From Synergistales bacterium (GTDB lineage: Bacteria > Synergistota > Synergistia > Synergistales > Aminobacteriaceae), in the NCBI GenBank assembly GCA_025997935.1, contig BNVG01000060.1, positions 1 to 11,875 on the forward strand: 11,875 nucleotides of DNA. Reading direction: 5' to 3'. The notes under the pieces are model-generated. The model made no database searches, was not told the origin of the DNA, and worked only from the letters and a program-made list of their open reading frames with translations. Shown here piece after piece: positions 1 to 7,112 of this stretch (positions within the stretch are counted from its first letter, which is position 1; every line of letters begins with the position of its first letter). The translations under genes were made by a program, and so were the position numbers.

Positions 1-14
1 GCCCACGAGATAAT

Positions 15-41
15 ACGGCGTAGCAACGCCTCTTACGCCGT
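15..41. repeat. Perfect 8-bp inverted repeat downstream of RNase J
   Basis: ACGGCGTA at 15-22 is matched exactly by TACGCCGT at 34-41, with an 11-nt loop. It lies just past the RNase J stop codon (84-86, minus strand), so it could form a 3' hairpin on that transcript. No T-run follows on either strand, so it is not a canonical intrinsic terminator. It may instead lie inside the next minus-strand gene, because one minus-strand frame stays open from 83 to the window edge. I cannot identify that frame. Confidence 0.35.
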
Positions 42-83
42 CATCTTGCCGCTTATATCGATAGCTAAGGGCGGGGTGGAGAC

Positions 84-1700
84 TCAGGACGACGAAGATT
101 CTAAGGATTTAGAGAATTCCTTCAGGGATTTTTCGGTAGCGGTTCGGATTTTGTTGAATATGTCCCTGTCCTCTTCCTGAGCGAAGAACCCCCGGCTCTC
201 CACAGCGACGGGCGCAAGTAGCGAACCGCCTCTGTCAACGGACGCGGCTATCACGATTATGCCGTCCTCCGCCAATTCACGCCGCTCCTTCATAACGCGC
301 CCTTTCAGCTCGCCCACGGCGTTGCCGTCGATAAGAACCGCTCCGGCCTGTACGTGGTCGCGCCGGTGCGGCTTGGCGCCCTTCTGAAAGGTCAGCACTT
401 CGCCGTTCGCGAGGACAAAGATGTTGCGCGACGGGATACCCACGTCCTGAGCAAGCTGCGAATGGCGGGTGAGGTGGCGATATTCTCCGTGGATGGGCAC
501 AAAATACTGCGGCCGCACGAGGTTGAGCATTATCTTGAGCTCCTCCGCCGAAGCGTGGCCCGAGACGTGCGTCTGCTTGCTGGCCTCGTAGACGACCTCG
601 CACCCTATCGAGAACAGCCTGTTGATGGTGTTATTGACCAATTTTTCGTTGCCGGGAATGACAGAGGCGAGCAAAAACACCGCGTCATGCTCGCCGAGCG
701 TTATCTGCCTGTGCTCGCCGAGGCTCATCATAACAAGCCCTGAAAACGGCTCCCCCTGGCTTCCAGTCGTCATTATGACGAGCTGGTTGTCCGGGATTCT
801 GCCTATCTCCTCGGGCGGTACTATCATTCTGTCGTCAATTTGAAGATAGCCCAAACTTTTGGCAAGCTCCACATTGCGTACCATGCTGCGCCCTAAAAAC
901 GCTATCTTGCGGTTGAACCGCGCCGCGCCGTCCACGACCTGTTGAATGCGGTGTACGTTGCTGGCGAAGGACGAGATGACTATGCGTCTCGTGCGGTAGT
1001 TGCGATAAAGCCTCTCTAACGTGCCGCCTATCAGGCGCTCCGACGGAGTGAAACCATCGCGCTCGGCGTTTGTGGAGTCCGACAAGAGCAACAGCACGCC
1101 TTTGTCGCCCTCCTCAGCGAAAGCGCCGTAATCCGTGACGCGTCCGTCTATCGGCGTGGAGTCGAGTTTGAAGTCGCCCGTGTGGACGACTCTGCCAAGC
1201 GGCGTCTCGACGGACAAAGCCACGCCGTCGGGGATAGAGTGGCTTACGGCCATGAAGCGAACCTTGAACACGCCTATATCCAAAACGTCGCCGGCCTTGA
1301 CCTCGTTCATTTTGAACTCAAGTAGAGGCGAGTCCTCGCGCAACTTGTACCCCACTAAGCCCAAAGTCAGCCTTGTGCCGTAAATAGGGACGTTCAGCCT
1401 CTGCAAAACAAACGGCAGACCGCCGGTATGGTCTTCGTGACCGTGGGTCAGGATTATCCCAAGCACCTTTTCGCGGTTTGCCTCCAAATACGTGATGTCC
1501 GGCACGATAAAATCTATACCGGGCAGCTCCTGGTCGGGGAACATCAGGCCGCAGTCGATGACTATGATGTCGTCATTGCACTCGAGCGCGTACATGTTCT
1601 TGCCTATCTCTCCGAGACCCCCGAGCGCGACTACTCTCAGAGAAGCGCCTTTCCCATTCGCCGCAGGTATACCTCTTCCGCGGCGCGTTCTTATTGCCAT
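84..1700 (-). CDS. rnj: Ribonuclease J (metallo-beta-lactamase/beta-CASP RNase)
   Basis: Ribonuclease J is a cytoplasmic Zn-dependent RNase with 5'-3' exonuclease and endonuclease activity in mRNA decay and rRNA maturation. The 538-residue length fits the family (about 550). The beta-lactamase core carries HGHEDH at residues 86-91, H154, and HTGD at 173-176. The beta-CASP part has TGSQGEP at 312-318, HVSGH at 378-382 and PIHGEYRH at 402-409, the last supplying the terminal catalytic histidine region. A C-terminal domain follows and ends in a serine run. The ATG start is preceded by GGAGGC (1711-1716) about 10 nt upstream. The N-terminus begins with a short arginine-rich extension before the first beta strand. 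The gene is transcribed away from ahcY and is probably monocistronic or the first gene of a unit running off the left edge. Family assignment is secure; J1 versus J2 type cannot be told. Confidence 0.96.
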   Translation of the reverse strand: MAIRTRRGRGIPAANGKGASLRVVALGGLGEIGKNMYALECNDDIIVIDCGLMFPDQELPGIDFIVPDITYLEANREKVLGIILTHGHEDHTGGLPFVLQRLNVPIYGTRLTLGLVGYKLREDSPLLEFKMNEVKAGDVLDIGVFKVRFMAVSHSIPDGVALSVETPLGRVVHTGDFKLDSTPIDGRVTDYGAFAEEGDKGVLLLLSDSTNAERDGFTPSERLIGGTLERLYRNYRTRRIVISSFASNVHRIQQVVDGAARFNRKIAFLGRSMVRNVELAKSLGYLQIDDRMIVPPEEIGRIPDNQLVIMTTGSQGEPFSGLVMMSLGEHRQITLGEHDAVFLLASVIPGNEKLVNNTINRLFSIGCEVVYEASKQTHVSGHASAEELKIMLNLVRPQYFVPIHGEYRHLTRHSQLAQDVGIPSRNIFVLANGEVLTFQKGAKPHRRDHVQAGAVLIDGNAVGELKGRVMKERRELAEDGIIVIAASVDRGGSLLAPVAVESRGFFAQEEDRDIFNKIRTATEKSLKEFSKSLESSSS

Positions 1701-1802
1701 TTACAAAAATGCCTCCAAAATTTTATTTTTAAGTTTGCAATCTTAAATTTTCGCGTTTTTATTTTCGATTTTCTTAAATTTCCATTTTGTTTATATTCTT
1801 TC

Positions 1803-1808
1803 ATTATA
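1803..1808 (-). promoter_or_regulatory. Candidate -10 element for rnj
   Basis: On the minus strand the bases at 1808-1803 read TATAAT, a perfect -10 hexamer about 100 nt upstream of the RNase J start. No good -35 hexamer stands at 16-18 nt spacing, so the assignment rests on the -10 and on the AT-rich context. Confidence 0.35.
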
Positions 1809-1828
1809 TCTTACAAACGCGCCAAACT

Positions 1829-1858
1829 CTGAAAATTCAATGGCGTTTCTGTTATAAT
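1829..1858 (+). promoter_or_regulatory. Candidate sigma-70-type promoter for the ahcY unit
   Basis: A perfect TATAAT lies at 1853-1858. CTGAAA at 1829-1834 matches the -35 consensus at four of six positions with an 18-nt spacer. The predicted start near 1865 gives a leader of about 60 nt ending in the strong ribosome-binding site of ahcY. This is the only good promoter seen ahead of the eight-gene plus-strand run. Confidence 0.5.
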
Positions 1859-1911
1859 GCGTAACGGTGAGAAAATATTGTTTTTAGTTCTCTGATTTTT
1901 TGAATTTTTAC

Positions 1912-1918
1912 AGGAGGG
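1912..1918 (+). promoter_or_regulatory. Shine-Dalgarno fixing the TTG start of ahcY
   Basis: AGGAGGG stands 7 nt before TTG at 1926. There is no ATG or GTG in frame nearby that would leave the N-terminus intact, so the site decides for the TTG start. Confidence 0.8.
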
Positions 1919-1925
1919 TTTTGTT

Positions 1926-3170
1926 TTGACAAAATATAAAGTAGCCGACATATCGAAAGCGCCTAACGGGGCCAACAAAATCGCGTGGGCCTGGCAGTAC
2001 ATGCCGTCTTTGCAGTTTCTCGAAAACAAATACAAAACCGCCCAGCCCTTCAAGGGCGCCACAATAGCGGCCTGTCTGCACCTTGAGGCCAAGACGGCTT
2101 GCCTTTTGCTTACTCTGACGCGCCTCGGCGCGACTGTGGCGGCCTGCGGGAGCAACCCGCTTTCGACACAGGACGACGTGTGCGCCGCCTTGGCCGAGGG
2201 CGGCGTAAATGTTTTCAGCCACCGCGGCATGTCAGGAGAAGAATATTTCGCCTACGTACGCGACGTTCTGGACTTCAAGCCAAACGTAATTATCGACGAC
2301 GGCGCGGATGTCGTGGCCACCATTCATAAGGAACGCCCCGAAATTATCCCGAGCATCCTGGGCGCGTCGGAGGAGACGACGTCGGGCGTCAAGCGCCTGA
2401 AGGCCATGCAGAGCGACGGTGTCCTGAAGTTTCCGGTCATATCGGTAAACGACGCGCTCAGCAAATACCTTTTCGACAACCGCTACGGCACAGGGCAGTC
2501 CGTGTGGGATGGCGTCATGCGTACCACGAACATGGTCGTGGCTGGCAGAGTGGTGGTCGTGGCCGGATACGGCTGGTGCGGCAAGGGCGTGGCGAAACGC
2601 GCGTCGGGCTTGGGCGCCCGCGTCGTGGTGACGGAGCTTGACCCCCACAAAGCCTGCGAGGCCCTGATGGACGGTTTCGACGTCATGCCTATGGAGGAGG
2701 CCGCCAAAGTCGGCGATATCTTCCTGACCCTCACGGGAAACATCAACGTCATAGACGAGCGCCATTTCCCGTTGATGAAAAACGGCGTGATTATGGGCAA
2801 CGCCGGACATTTCGACGTAGAAATAAATAAGCCCGACCTCGAGCGCCTGTCCGACCATGTCGAACATCTGCGCGACAACATCGAAACCTACGTTATGAAA
2901 GATGGACGGCGCTTGAATCTGCTTGGCGAGGGGCGTCTCGTCAACCTCGCCTGCGCCGACGGGCATCCTATCGAAATTATGGACCTGAGCTTCTCTTTGC
3001 AGCTCGAGGCCGCGCTTCACGTCTACACGCACAAAATGACGCCCGGCGTACACGCCGTGCCGCCTGAAACCGACCGCGCCGTCATGGAGTCCAAGCTCGC
3101 GGCGCTCGGTATCAGCCTTGACAAACCTACGCCCAAGCAGACGGAATACATGAAAAGCTGGGCGGATTAG
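1926..3170 (+). CDS. ahcY: Adenosylhomocysteinase (SAH/SIH hydrolase family)
   Basis: The family reversibly cleaves S-adenosylhomocysteine to homocysteine and adenosine in the cytoplasm using tightly bound NAD, removing the product inhibitor of methyltransferases. The 414-residue protein has the expected catalytic residues: H52 in HLEAKTA, D124/D125 in IIDDGAD, E149/E150 in GASEETT, K180 and D184 around SKYLFDN. The Rossmann NAD site is GYGWCGKG at 214-221. Its length and its ending shortly after a YMKSW motif fit the short archaeal/Thermotoga-like type; the Lys/Tyr C-terminal tail of the long forms, which reaches into the neighbouring subunit's NAD site, is absent. The start is TTG with a strong Shine-Dalgarno. 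It is followed after 3 nt by an MTA/SAH deaminase, so its true substrate could be S-inosylhomocysteine. That is inference; family membership is firm. Confidence 0.96.
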   Translation: MTKYKVADISKAPNGANKIAWAWQYMPSLQFLENKYKTAQPFKGATIAACLHLEAKTACLLLTLTRLGATVAACGSNPLSTQDDVCAALAEGGVNVFSHRGMSGEEYFAYVRDVLDFKPNVIIDDGADVVATIHKERPEIIPSILGASEETTSGVKRLKAMQSDGVLKFPVISVNDALSKYLFDNRYGTGQSVWDGVMRTTNMVVAGRVVVVAGYGWCGKGVAKRASGLGARVVVTELDPHKACEALMDGFDVMPMEEAAKVGDIFLTLTGNINVIDERHFPLMKNGVIMGNAGHFDVEINKPDLERLSDHVEHLRDNIETYVMKDGRRLNLLGEGRLVNLACADGHPIEIMDLSFSLQLEAALHVYTHKMTPGVHAVPPETDRAVMESKLAALGISLDKPTPKQTEYMKSWAD

Positions 3171-3173
3171 ATT

Positions 3174-4475
3174 ATGGCGACGCTGTTCAAGGACGTTTTC
3201 ATTCTGGACGGAGAACGTGAAGTCGCGCAAAAAGGAAATATCCTCGTCTCTAAGGGGCGGATACAGTCCATCTCAGAAGGCGACGTGGGCAGCGCGGATA
3301 AAATCGTGGAGGGCGGAGGACTTATGGCCGTGCTTCCGGGCTTCGTAAACGCCCACACCCACGCGGCTATGACGTTGCTTCGCGGTTTAGGCGAGGAGTC
3401 CCCCCTGATGGAGTGGCTTCAAAACAAGATTTGGCCCGTAGAGGCGAAACTGACGCCGGAGCATATCTACTGGGGCAGCCTATCGGCCATTTTGGAGATG
3501 CTATCCACGGGGACTACCTGTTTTGCCGATATGTATTTCGAGATGGACAGCGTGGCCAACGCCGCCCTCTTGGCCGGGATACGTTGCGCTCTGTGTCGGG
3601 GCATAACAAACGGCCCCGATATGAGCGACGGAACCAGAAAAATAGACGCGTCCCTTGCCGACAGCCTGAGGCTGTTTGAGAAATGGCACGGGCGCGAGGG
3701 GCTTTTGACGGTTCAGCTTGGGCCTCACGCCCCATATACCGTCCCTTTTGAGGATATGAAAAATATTGTACAAACAGCAAAAGAGCGCGGCATCGGGCTT
3801 CATTTCCATTTCTTGGAGACCGAGTGGGAACTGAGCTACATTCGCGACGAGCTCAAGATGACGCCTGAAAAGTATCTTCAGGACATAGGTATTCTGGACG
3901 TTTCGGGCGCCGTCTTCGCGCACGGCGTATGGATGAACCCCGAATGGGCCGACGACTTGGACTTTTCGCGTTCTACAATAGTACACAACCCGCGTAGCAA
4001 CATGAAGTTGGGTAGCGGGACATTGCCGCTTGACTGTTGGCTTGACAAAAGCATAGGGCTTGCCCTCGGCACCGACGGCGCGTCAAGCAACAACCGCCTT
4101 GATATGTGGAGCGAAATGACGAGCGCGGCGTTGGTACACAAAGGCAAGACGCGTAACCCGACAAGCGCCCCCGCTATCGACATACTCCGCATGGCGACGT
4201 TTGAGGGCGCGCGCGCGTTTGGCTTCGCCAACAAGGGGCTTATACGCGAGGGCTGGATGGCCGACCTTATCTTAGTAGACTTAGACGCTCCGCACTATAT
4301 AGGCGTAAACGAGGAAAACTTGGTCAATTACATAGTCTACGCCGGTTCGTCCGCCGACGTCAGAGGCACGATGGTAAACGGCAAATGGCTCTACCGCGAT
4401 GGTTCGTACCTAACGCTTGACCGCGAGGAGATAATCAAAAACGCCCGCATAGCGCGCGAGGAAATAACGAGGTAG
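3174..4475 (+). CDS. mtaD: 5-methylthioadenosine/S-adenosylhomocysteine deaminase (amidohydrolase family)
   Basis: This is a cytoplasmic amidohydrolase of the MtaD/DadD group, which deaminates adenosine-type nucleosides such as SAH and methylthioadenosine to the inosine derivatives with release of ammonia. At 433 residues it is full length. Predicted metal ligands are H61 and H63 (HTH), H212 in the HFHFLE segment and D301 in GTDGASSN. E215 and H250 (FAHG) are the other conserved active-site positions, with HNPRSNMKLG at 271-280. The layout resembles, from memory, Thermotoga maritima TM0936. The ATG lies 3 nt after the ahcY stop with only a weak GGCGGA site upstream, so translation is probably coupled to ahcY. 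The link with ahcY supports SAH as a physiological substrate, but close relatives act on guanine, cytosine or triazines, and exact specificity cannot be read from sequence. Confidence 0.9.
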   Translation: MATLFKDVFILDGEREVAQKGNILVSKGRIQSISEGDVGSADKIVEGGGLMAVLPGFVNAHTHAAMTLLRGLGEESPLMEWLQNKIWPVEAKLTPEHIYWGSLSAILEMLSTGTTCFADMYFEMDSVANAALLAGIRCALCRGITNGPDMSDGTRKIDASLADSLRLFEKWHGREGLLTVQLGPHAPYTVPFEDMKNIVQTAKERGIGLHFHFLETEWELSYIRDELKMTPEKYLQDIGILDVSGAVFAHGVWMNPEWADDLDFSRSTIVHNPRSNMKLGSGTLPLDCWLDKSIGLALGTDGASSNNRLDMWSEMTSAALVHKGKTRNPTSAPAIDILRMATFEGARAFGFANKGLIREGWMADLILVDLDAPHYIGVNEENLVNYIVYAGSSADVRGTMVNGKWLYRDGSYLTLDREEIIKNARIAREEITR

Positions 4476-4486
4476 GGTCCGCGTTC

Positions 4487-5272
4487 ATGGCTTTCGCGTC
4501 CATATCTATGGGGCAGTATGTCCCTATTCAGTCTTATGTGCATTCTCTTGACCCACGGGCGAAGTTGCTTTTGCTCGTGGTTCTTCTTGTAGCTGTCTTT
4601 CCGGCCAGCAGTTTGGTTTCGATTGCCGTTTGGGGTTTGGTTTTGTGCGGAATTGCGAGAGCGGCGCGTATAACGCTTGGCATGTTGCTGAGATCTTGCC
4701 GCCCTGTTTTGTTTTTGGCTTTTTTTACGTTTATCTTGAACGCCGCGTCCGTAATGTGGCGCGACGGCGATGCGGGCGACGCTTTTTTGGTCGGGCTTTT
4801 TGCGGCCTCCCGTCTTATTCTGCTTGTTTCATTTGCCGTTTTGCTGCCTCTCACCACCGCGCCCCTCGAAATGGCGGACGGGTTTGAGTCTCTCTTGTCC
4901 CCTTTCGCGCGCTTGGGATTCCCCGCGCACGAGTGCGCCATGATGATGGGTATAGCCTTGCGCTTCATCCCTCTCCTGACGGACGAGGCCGACAGGGTCG
5001 TCAAGGCTCAACTTTCCCGCGGCGCTAAGCTCGATCAGGGAAACTTCATACGCCGAATGGTCGCTTTCTTTCCGATTCTCATACCGCTCTTTGTGATAAT
5101 ATTCAGACGCGCTGACGAGTTGGCCTTGGCCATGGAAGCGCGGGGCTACAGAGGAGGCGTCGGGCGCACCAAGAGACGCCCGCTCTCATGGAAAAAACAA
5201 GATACGCGCGCGCTCATTTTTGTTATTTTGCCGATTGTCGCTATATCGGTTTTTCGAATAGCGTACTTTTAG
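4487..5272 (+). CDS. ecfT: ECF transporter transmembrane subunit EcfT
   Basis: EcfT is the integral-membrane coupling subunit of energy-coupling-factor importers for vitamins, nickel or cobalt. It joins two ATPases (EcfA/EcfA') to a substrate-binding S component. The 261-residue protein opens with the family signature GQYVP and LDPRAK (about residues 9-25), then hydrophobic segments at about 27-55, 70-90, 97-123 and 185-205, and a last one at the C-terminus. The cytoplasmic coupling helices carry the two short Ala-x-Arg-Gly-type motifs: AQLSRGA (first Ala replaced by Ser) and AMEARGY. The ATG is 11 nt after mtaD, with GAGGTAGGG overlapping the mtaD stop as ribosome-binding site. No ATPase or S-component gene is in the window, so these must be elsewhere. 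The following truA is a common neighbour of ecfT in Firmicutes. Confidence 0.93.
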   Translation: MAFASISMGQYVPIQSYVHSLDPRAKLLLLVVLLVAVFPASSLVSIAVWGLVLCGIARAARITLGMLLRSCRPVLFLAFFTFILNAASVMWRDGDAGDAFLVGLFAASRLILLVSFAVLLPLTTAPLEMADGFESLLSPFARLGFPAHECAMMMGIALRFIPLLTDEADRVVKAQLSRGAKLDQGNFIRRMVAFFPILIPLFVIIFRRADELALAMEARGYRGGVGRTKRRPLSWKKQDTRALIFVILPIVAISVFRIAYF

Positions 5273-5304
5273 CTTTTATTTAGAGTACAATATAAAAAAT
5301 AATA

Positions 5305-6132
5305 ATGTTCGCTTACGCGGCGCAGGTGGCTTATATCGGCACAAATTATTCGGGTTGGCAAAGACAGCCCGACGCCTTGTCCGTCCAGCAGGTTTTAGAG
5401 GAGGCCCTGCGGTGTTTGTCCTCCGCTCCTGTCGTAGTTACCGGGGCCGGGCGCACGGACGCCGGGGTTCACGCGGTGGGGCAGGTCGCGTCTTTTTGTA
5501 TGGATAGAGACTGGGAGCCTCGGAAACTGCTTTTGGCGGTGAACGCTCACCTCCCGGACGACGTGAGCGTTATGAAGATTGGGCGTGTCTCGGACGAGTT
5601 TCATGCGCGCCGCTCCGCGTTGTGGCGGGAATATCGCTATTTTATATGGCACGGTCGAAGTTGTCCGCCTTTTTTACGCACGGTTTGTTGGTGGAGAAAA
5701 TATCCGTGGGACGCATGCTTGGCTCGATGTGCGTGTCGCGCCTTAGAGGGGCGGCACGATTTCAGGGCTTTTTGTAAGACGGGAGAGTGCCCGGAGGACG
5801 GACACCGTGATATTAGCCGCGTTAGATATAAAACGATAGGGGATTTATCGATTATAGTCGTTCGCGCGCCGTCGTTTTTGATGAATATGGTGCGTATAAT
5901 GGTGGGGAATATAGATAAGGTTGCGAGGCTTGAAGAGCCGTTGTCCTGGCTTGAAGGGCTTCTGAACGGGGCGGAGCGCGAGCGGTCTGGCATGACAGCG
6001 CCTGCCGACGGTTTGTTTTTTTGGCGCGTCGCCTACGAGGGGGAATTCGACGTATGTTTGGAACAGATATCGGGATTGACCTTGGCACGGCGACAATCCT
6101 CATATACGAAAAGAGACGCGGAGTCGTTCTGA
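5305..6132 (+). CDS. truA: tRNA pseudouridine(38-40) synthase TruA
   Basis: TruA isomerises uridines 38-40 in the anticodon stem-loop of many tRNAs. Family signs are the N-terminal GTNYSGWQRQ (12-21), the catalytic aspartate D52 in GAGRTDAGVHA, the FHAR and REYRY segments around 94-107, HDFRAFCK, and the C-terminal FLMNMVRIMVG and PADGLFFWRVAY blocks. The canonical protein would end near residue 249. This one continues for 26 more residues because the frame stays open into mreB, giving a 79-nt overlap (6054-6132). No Shine-Dalgarno is visible before the ATG; the 32-nt gap after ecfT is almost pure A/T and contains TACAAT (5286-5291), a possible -10 element that would give a very short leader. 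The start fits the family N-terminus. Confidence 0.95.
   Translation: MFAYAAQVAYIGTNYSGWQRQPDALSVQQVLEEALRCLSSAPVVVTGAGRTDAGVHAVGQVASFCMDRDWEPRKLLLAVNAHLPDDVSVMKIGRVSDEFHARRSALWREYRYFIWHGRSCPPFLRTVCWWRKYPWDACLARCACRALEGRHDFRAFCKTGECPEDGHRDISRVRYKTIGDLSIIVVRAPSFLMNMVRIMVGNIDKVARLEEPLSWLEGLLNGAERERSGMTAPADGLFFWRVAYEGEFDVCLEQISGLTLARRQSSYTKRDAESF
6037..6043 (+). promoter_or_regulatory. Shine-Dalgarno fixing the mreB start
   Basis: GAGGGGG lies 10 nt before ATG at 6054 and inside the truA coding region. The alternative TTG at 6021 has only a T-rich stretch upstream and would add 11 arginine-rich residues not seen in MreB, whose N-termini normally begin MFG or similar. The 6054 start is therefore preferred. 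Confidence 0.8.
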
Positions 6133-7100
6133 GAGAGCCGTCCGTTGTGGCTGTCGATACGGACACAGGCGATATTTTGGCCGTCGGCAACGACGCCAAA
6201 AATATGGTTGGGCGTACTCCGGGCAGCATTATCTCGGTGCGCCCTCTGCGTGACGGCGTCATAGCTAACTACTCGATGACTGAGGCCATGCTTCAGCATT
6301 TTATGAGGCGCGTAACCAAGGGCTGGAATCGCTTTTTTAAGAACAGGGTTATGATATGCGTTCCGTCCGGCGCTACGGATGTCGAGCGCAGAGCCGTCTT
6401 GGAGGCCGCCATTGAGGTAGGAGCCAAGGAGGCGTACCTTATCGAAGAACCGATGGCCGCCGCCATAGGCGCTAATCTCAACGTTGAGGAGGCGCGCGGC
6501 AAGATGGTCGTCGATATAGGAGGCGGCACGACGGATATAGCCGTTATATCGCTCGGCGGGGTTGTTCAGTCTAAATCTCTGCGTATCGGCGGCGATAAAT
6601 TCGATGAGGGCATAATGCGCTATCTCAGGCGTCAGTACAACCTCGCCATAGGCGAGCAGACTGCCGAAAACCTCAAGATAATGATAGGCACCTGCATCCC
6701 GCTCGAAAATGATATACGTATGATAATCAAAGGCCGTGACCTCGTTCAGGGTCTGCCGAGGCAAATAGAGGTGTCCAGCTCCGCCGTGAATATGGCCATA
6801 GGCGAAATGGTTCAGACATTGGTTGATGGCGTAAGGAATGTTTTGGAGCTAACGCCGCCCGAACTTTCAGCCGATATTATAGATAGCGGGGTAGTGCTTA
6901 CCGGGGGAGGGTCTCTTCTGCGGGGGCTTACGGAGCTTATAACGCAGCAGACAGGTATTAGCTGCCTGACGGCGGAGAACCCGATGGAGTGCGTCGCGCT
7001 CGGCACAGGCAAGGCTTTAGCCGAAATAGACAGGCTAAGAAATTCAGGCCGAAGCAATATGCTCGTGAATATCCGCAAGGGACGAAAGAGAAGGAACTAG
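6054..7100 (+). CDS. mreB: Rod-shape-determining protein MreB/Mbl (bacterial actin)
   Basis: This actin-fold ATPase polymerises on the inner face of the cytoplasmic membrane and guides the lateral-wall elongation machinery. From ATG 6054 it has 348 residues, normal for the family. Nucleotide-binding motifs are phosphate-1 DIGIDLGTAT (5-14), phosphate-2 DIGGGTTDIA (154-163) and the adenosine motif GGGSLLRGL (294-302); EEPMAAAIG (131-139) is also typical. The N-terminus begins directly at the fold, with no amphipathic extension of the Escherichia coli type. The C-terminus is a basic tail (RKGRKRRN). It overlaps truA by 79 nt in another frame and is followed by flgF after 12 nt, matching the mbl-flhO-flhP order of Bacillus. 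mreC/mreD are not adjacent, which favours an Mbl-like role, but a second copy elsewhere cannot be checked. Confidence 0.95.
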   Translation: MFGTDIGIDLGTATILIYEKRRGVVLREPSVVAVDTDTGDILAVGNDAKNMVGRTPGSIISVRPLRDGVIANYSMTEAMLQHFMRRVTKGWNRFFKNRVMICVPSGATDVERRAVLEAAIEVGAKEAYLIEEPMAAAIGANLNVEEARGKMVVDIGGGTTDIAVISLGGVVQSKSLRIGGDKFDEGIMRYLRRQYNLAIGEQTAENLKIMIGTCIPLENDIRMIIKGRDLVQGLPRQIEVSSSAVNMAIGEMVQTLVDGVRNVLELTPPELSADIIDSGVVLTGGGSLLRGLTELITQQTGISCLTAENPMECVALGTGKALAEIDRLRNSGRSNMLVNIRKGRKRRN

Positions 7101-7105
7101 GGGGG
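7099..7105 (+). promoter_or_regulatory. Shine-Dalgarno fixing the TTG start of flgF
   Basis: AGGGGGG overlaps the mreB stop codon (7098-7100) and stands 7 nt before TTG at 7113. The resulting N-terminus matches the family start (Met, one or two residues, RGLY), so the TTG is accepted. Confidence 0.75.
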
Positions 7106-7112
7106 ACGGCTT

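Larger units (their letters stand above)
1701..1925. other. AT-rich divergent intergenic region between rnj and ahcY
   Basis: This 225-bp stretch is much richer in A/T than its flanks and contains no credible reading frame. It holds the ribosome-binding sites of both neighbours and promoter-like hexamers in both directions. I looked for an S-adenosylhomocysteine or SAM riboswitch in the ahcY leader (about 1865-1925) and recognised none. The only hairpin seen there is a weak GAGAA/TTCTC pairing around 1869-1893. Confidence 0.7.

Noticed and set aside
1..83. A gene at the left edge
   Set aside because: One minus-strand frame and one plus-strand frame are open across the 83 bases, but neither has a recognisable motif, start with ribosome-binding site or stop that would support a call.
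1859..1925. SAH or SAM riboswitch in the ahcY leader
   Set aside because: The leader is only about 60 nt and A/T-rich, and lacks the conserved G/C-rich core and pseudoknot arms; only a weak 5-bp hairpin is seen.
2232..3230. Long minus-strand open frame (332 codons) opposite ahcY
   Set aside because: It is antisense to a complete, motif-bearing ahcY; its translation shows no family motif and the frame is kept open by GC-biased codon use of the sense gene.
6021..6053. Upstream TTG start for mreB adding 11 residues
   Set aside because: No Shine-Dalgarno before it, an arginine-rich extension foreign to MreB, and a good GAGGGGG site in front of ATG 6054.
6033..6764. Minus-strand open frame (243 codons) opposite mreB
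   Set aside because: Antisense to conserved MreB nucleotide-binding motifs, no recognisable domain and no ribosome-binding site.
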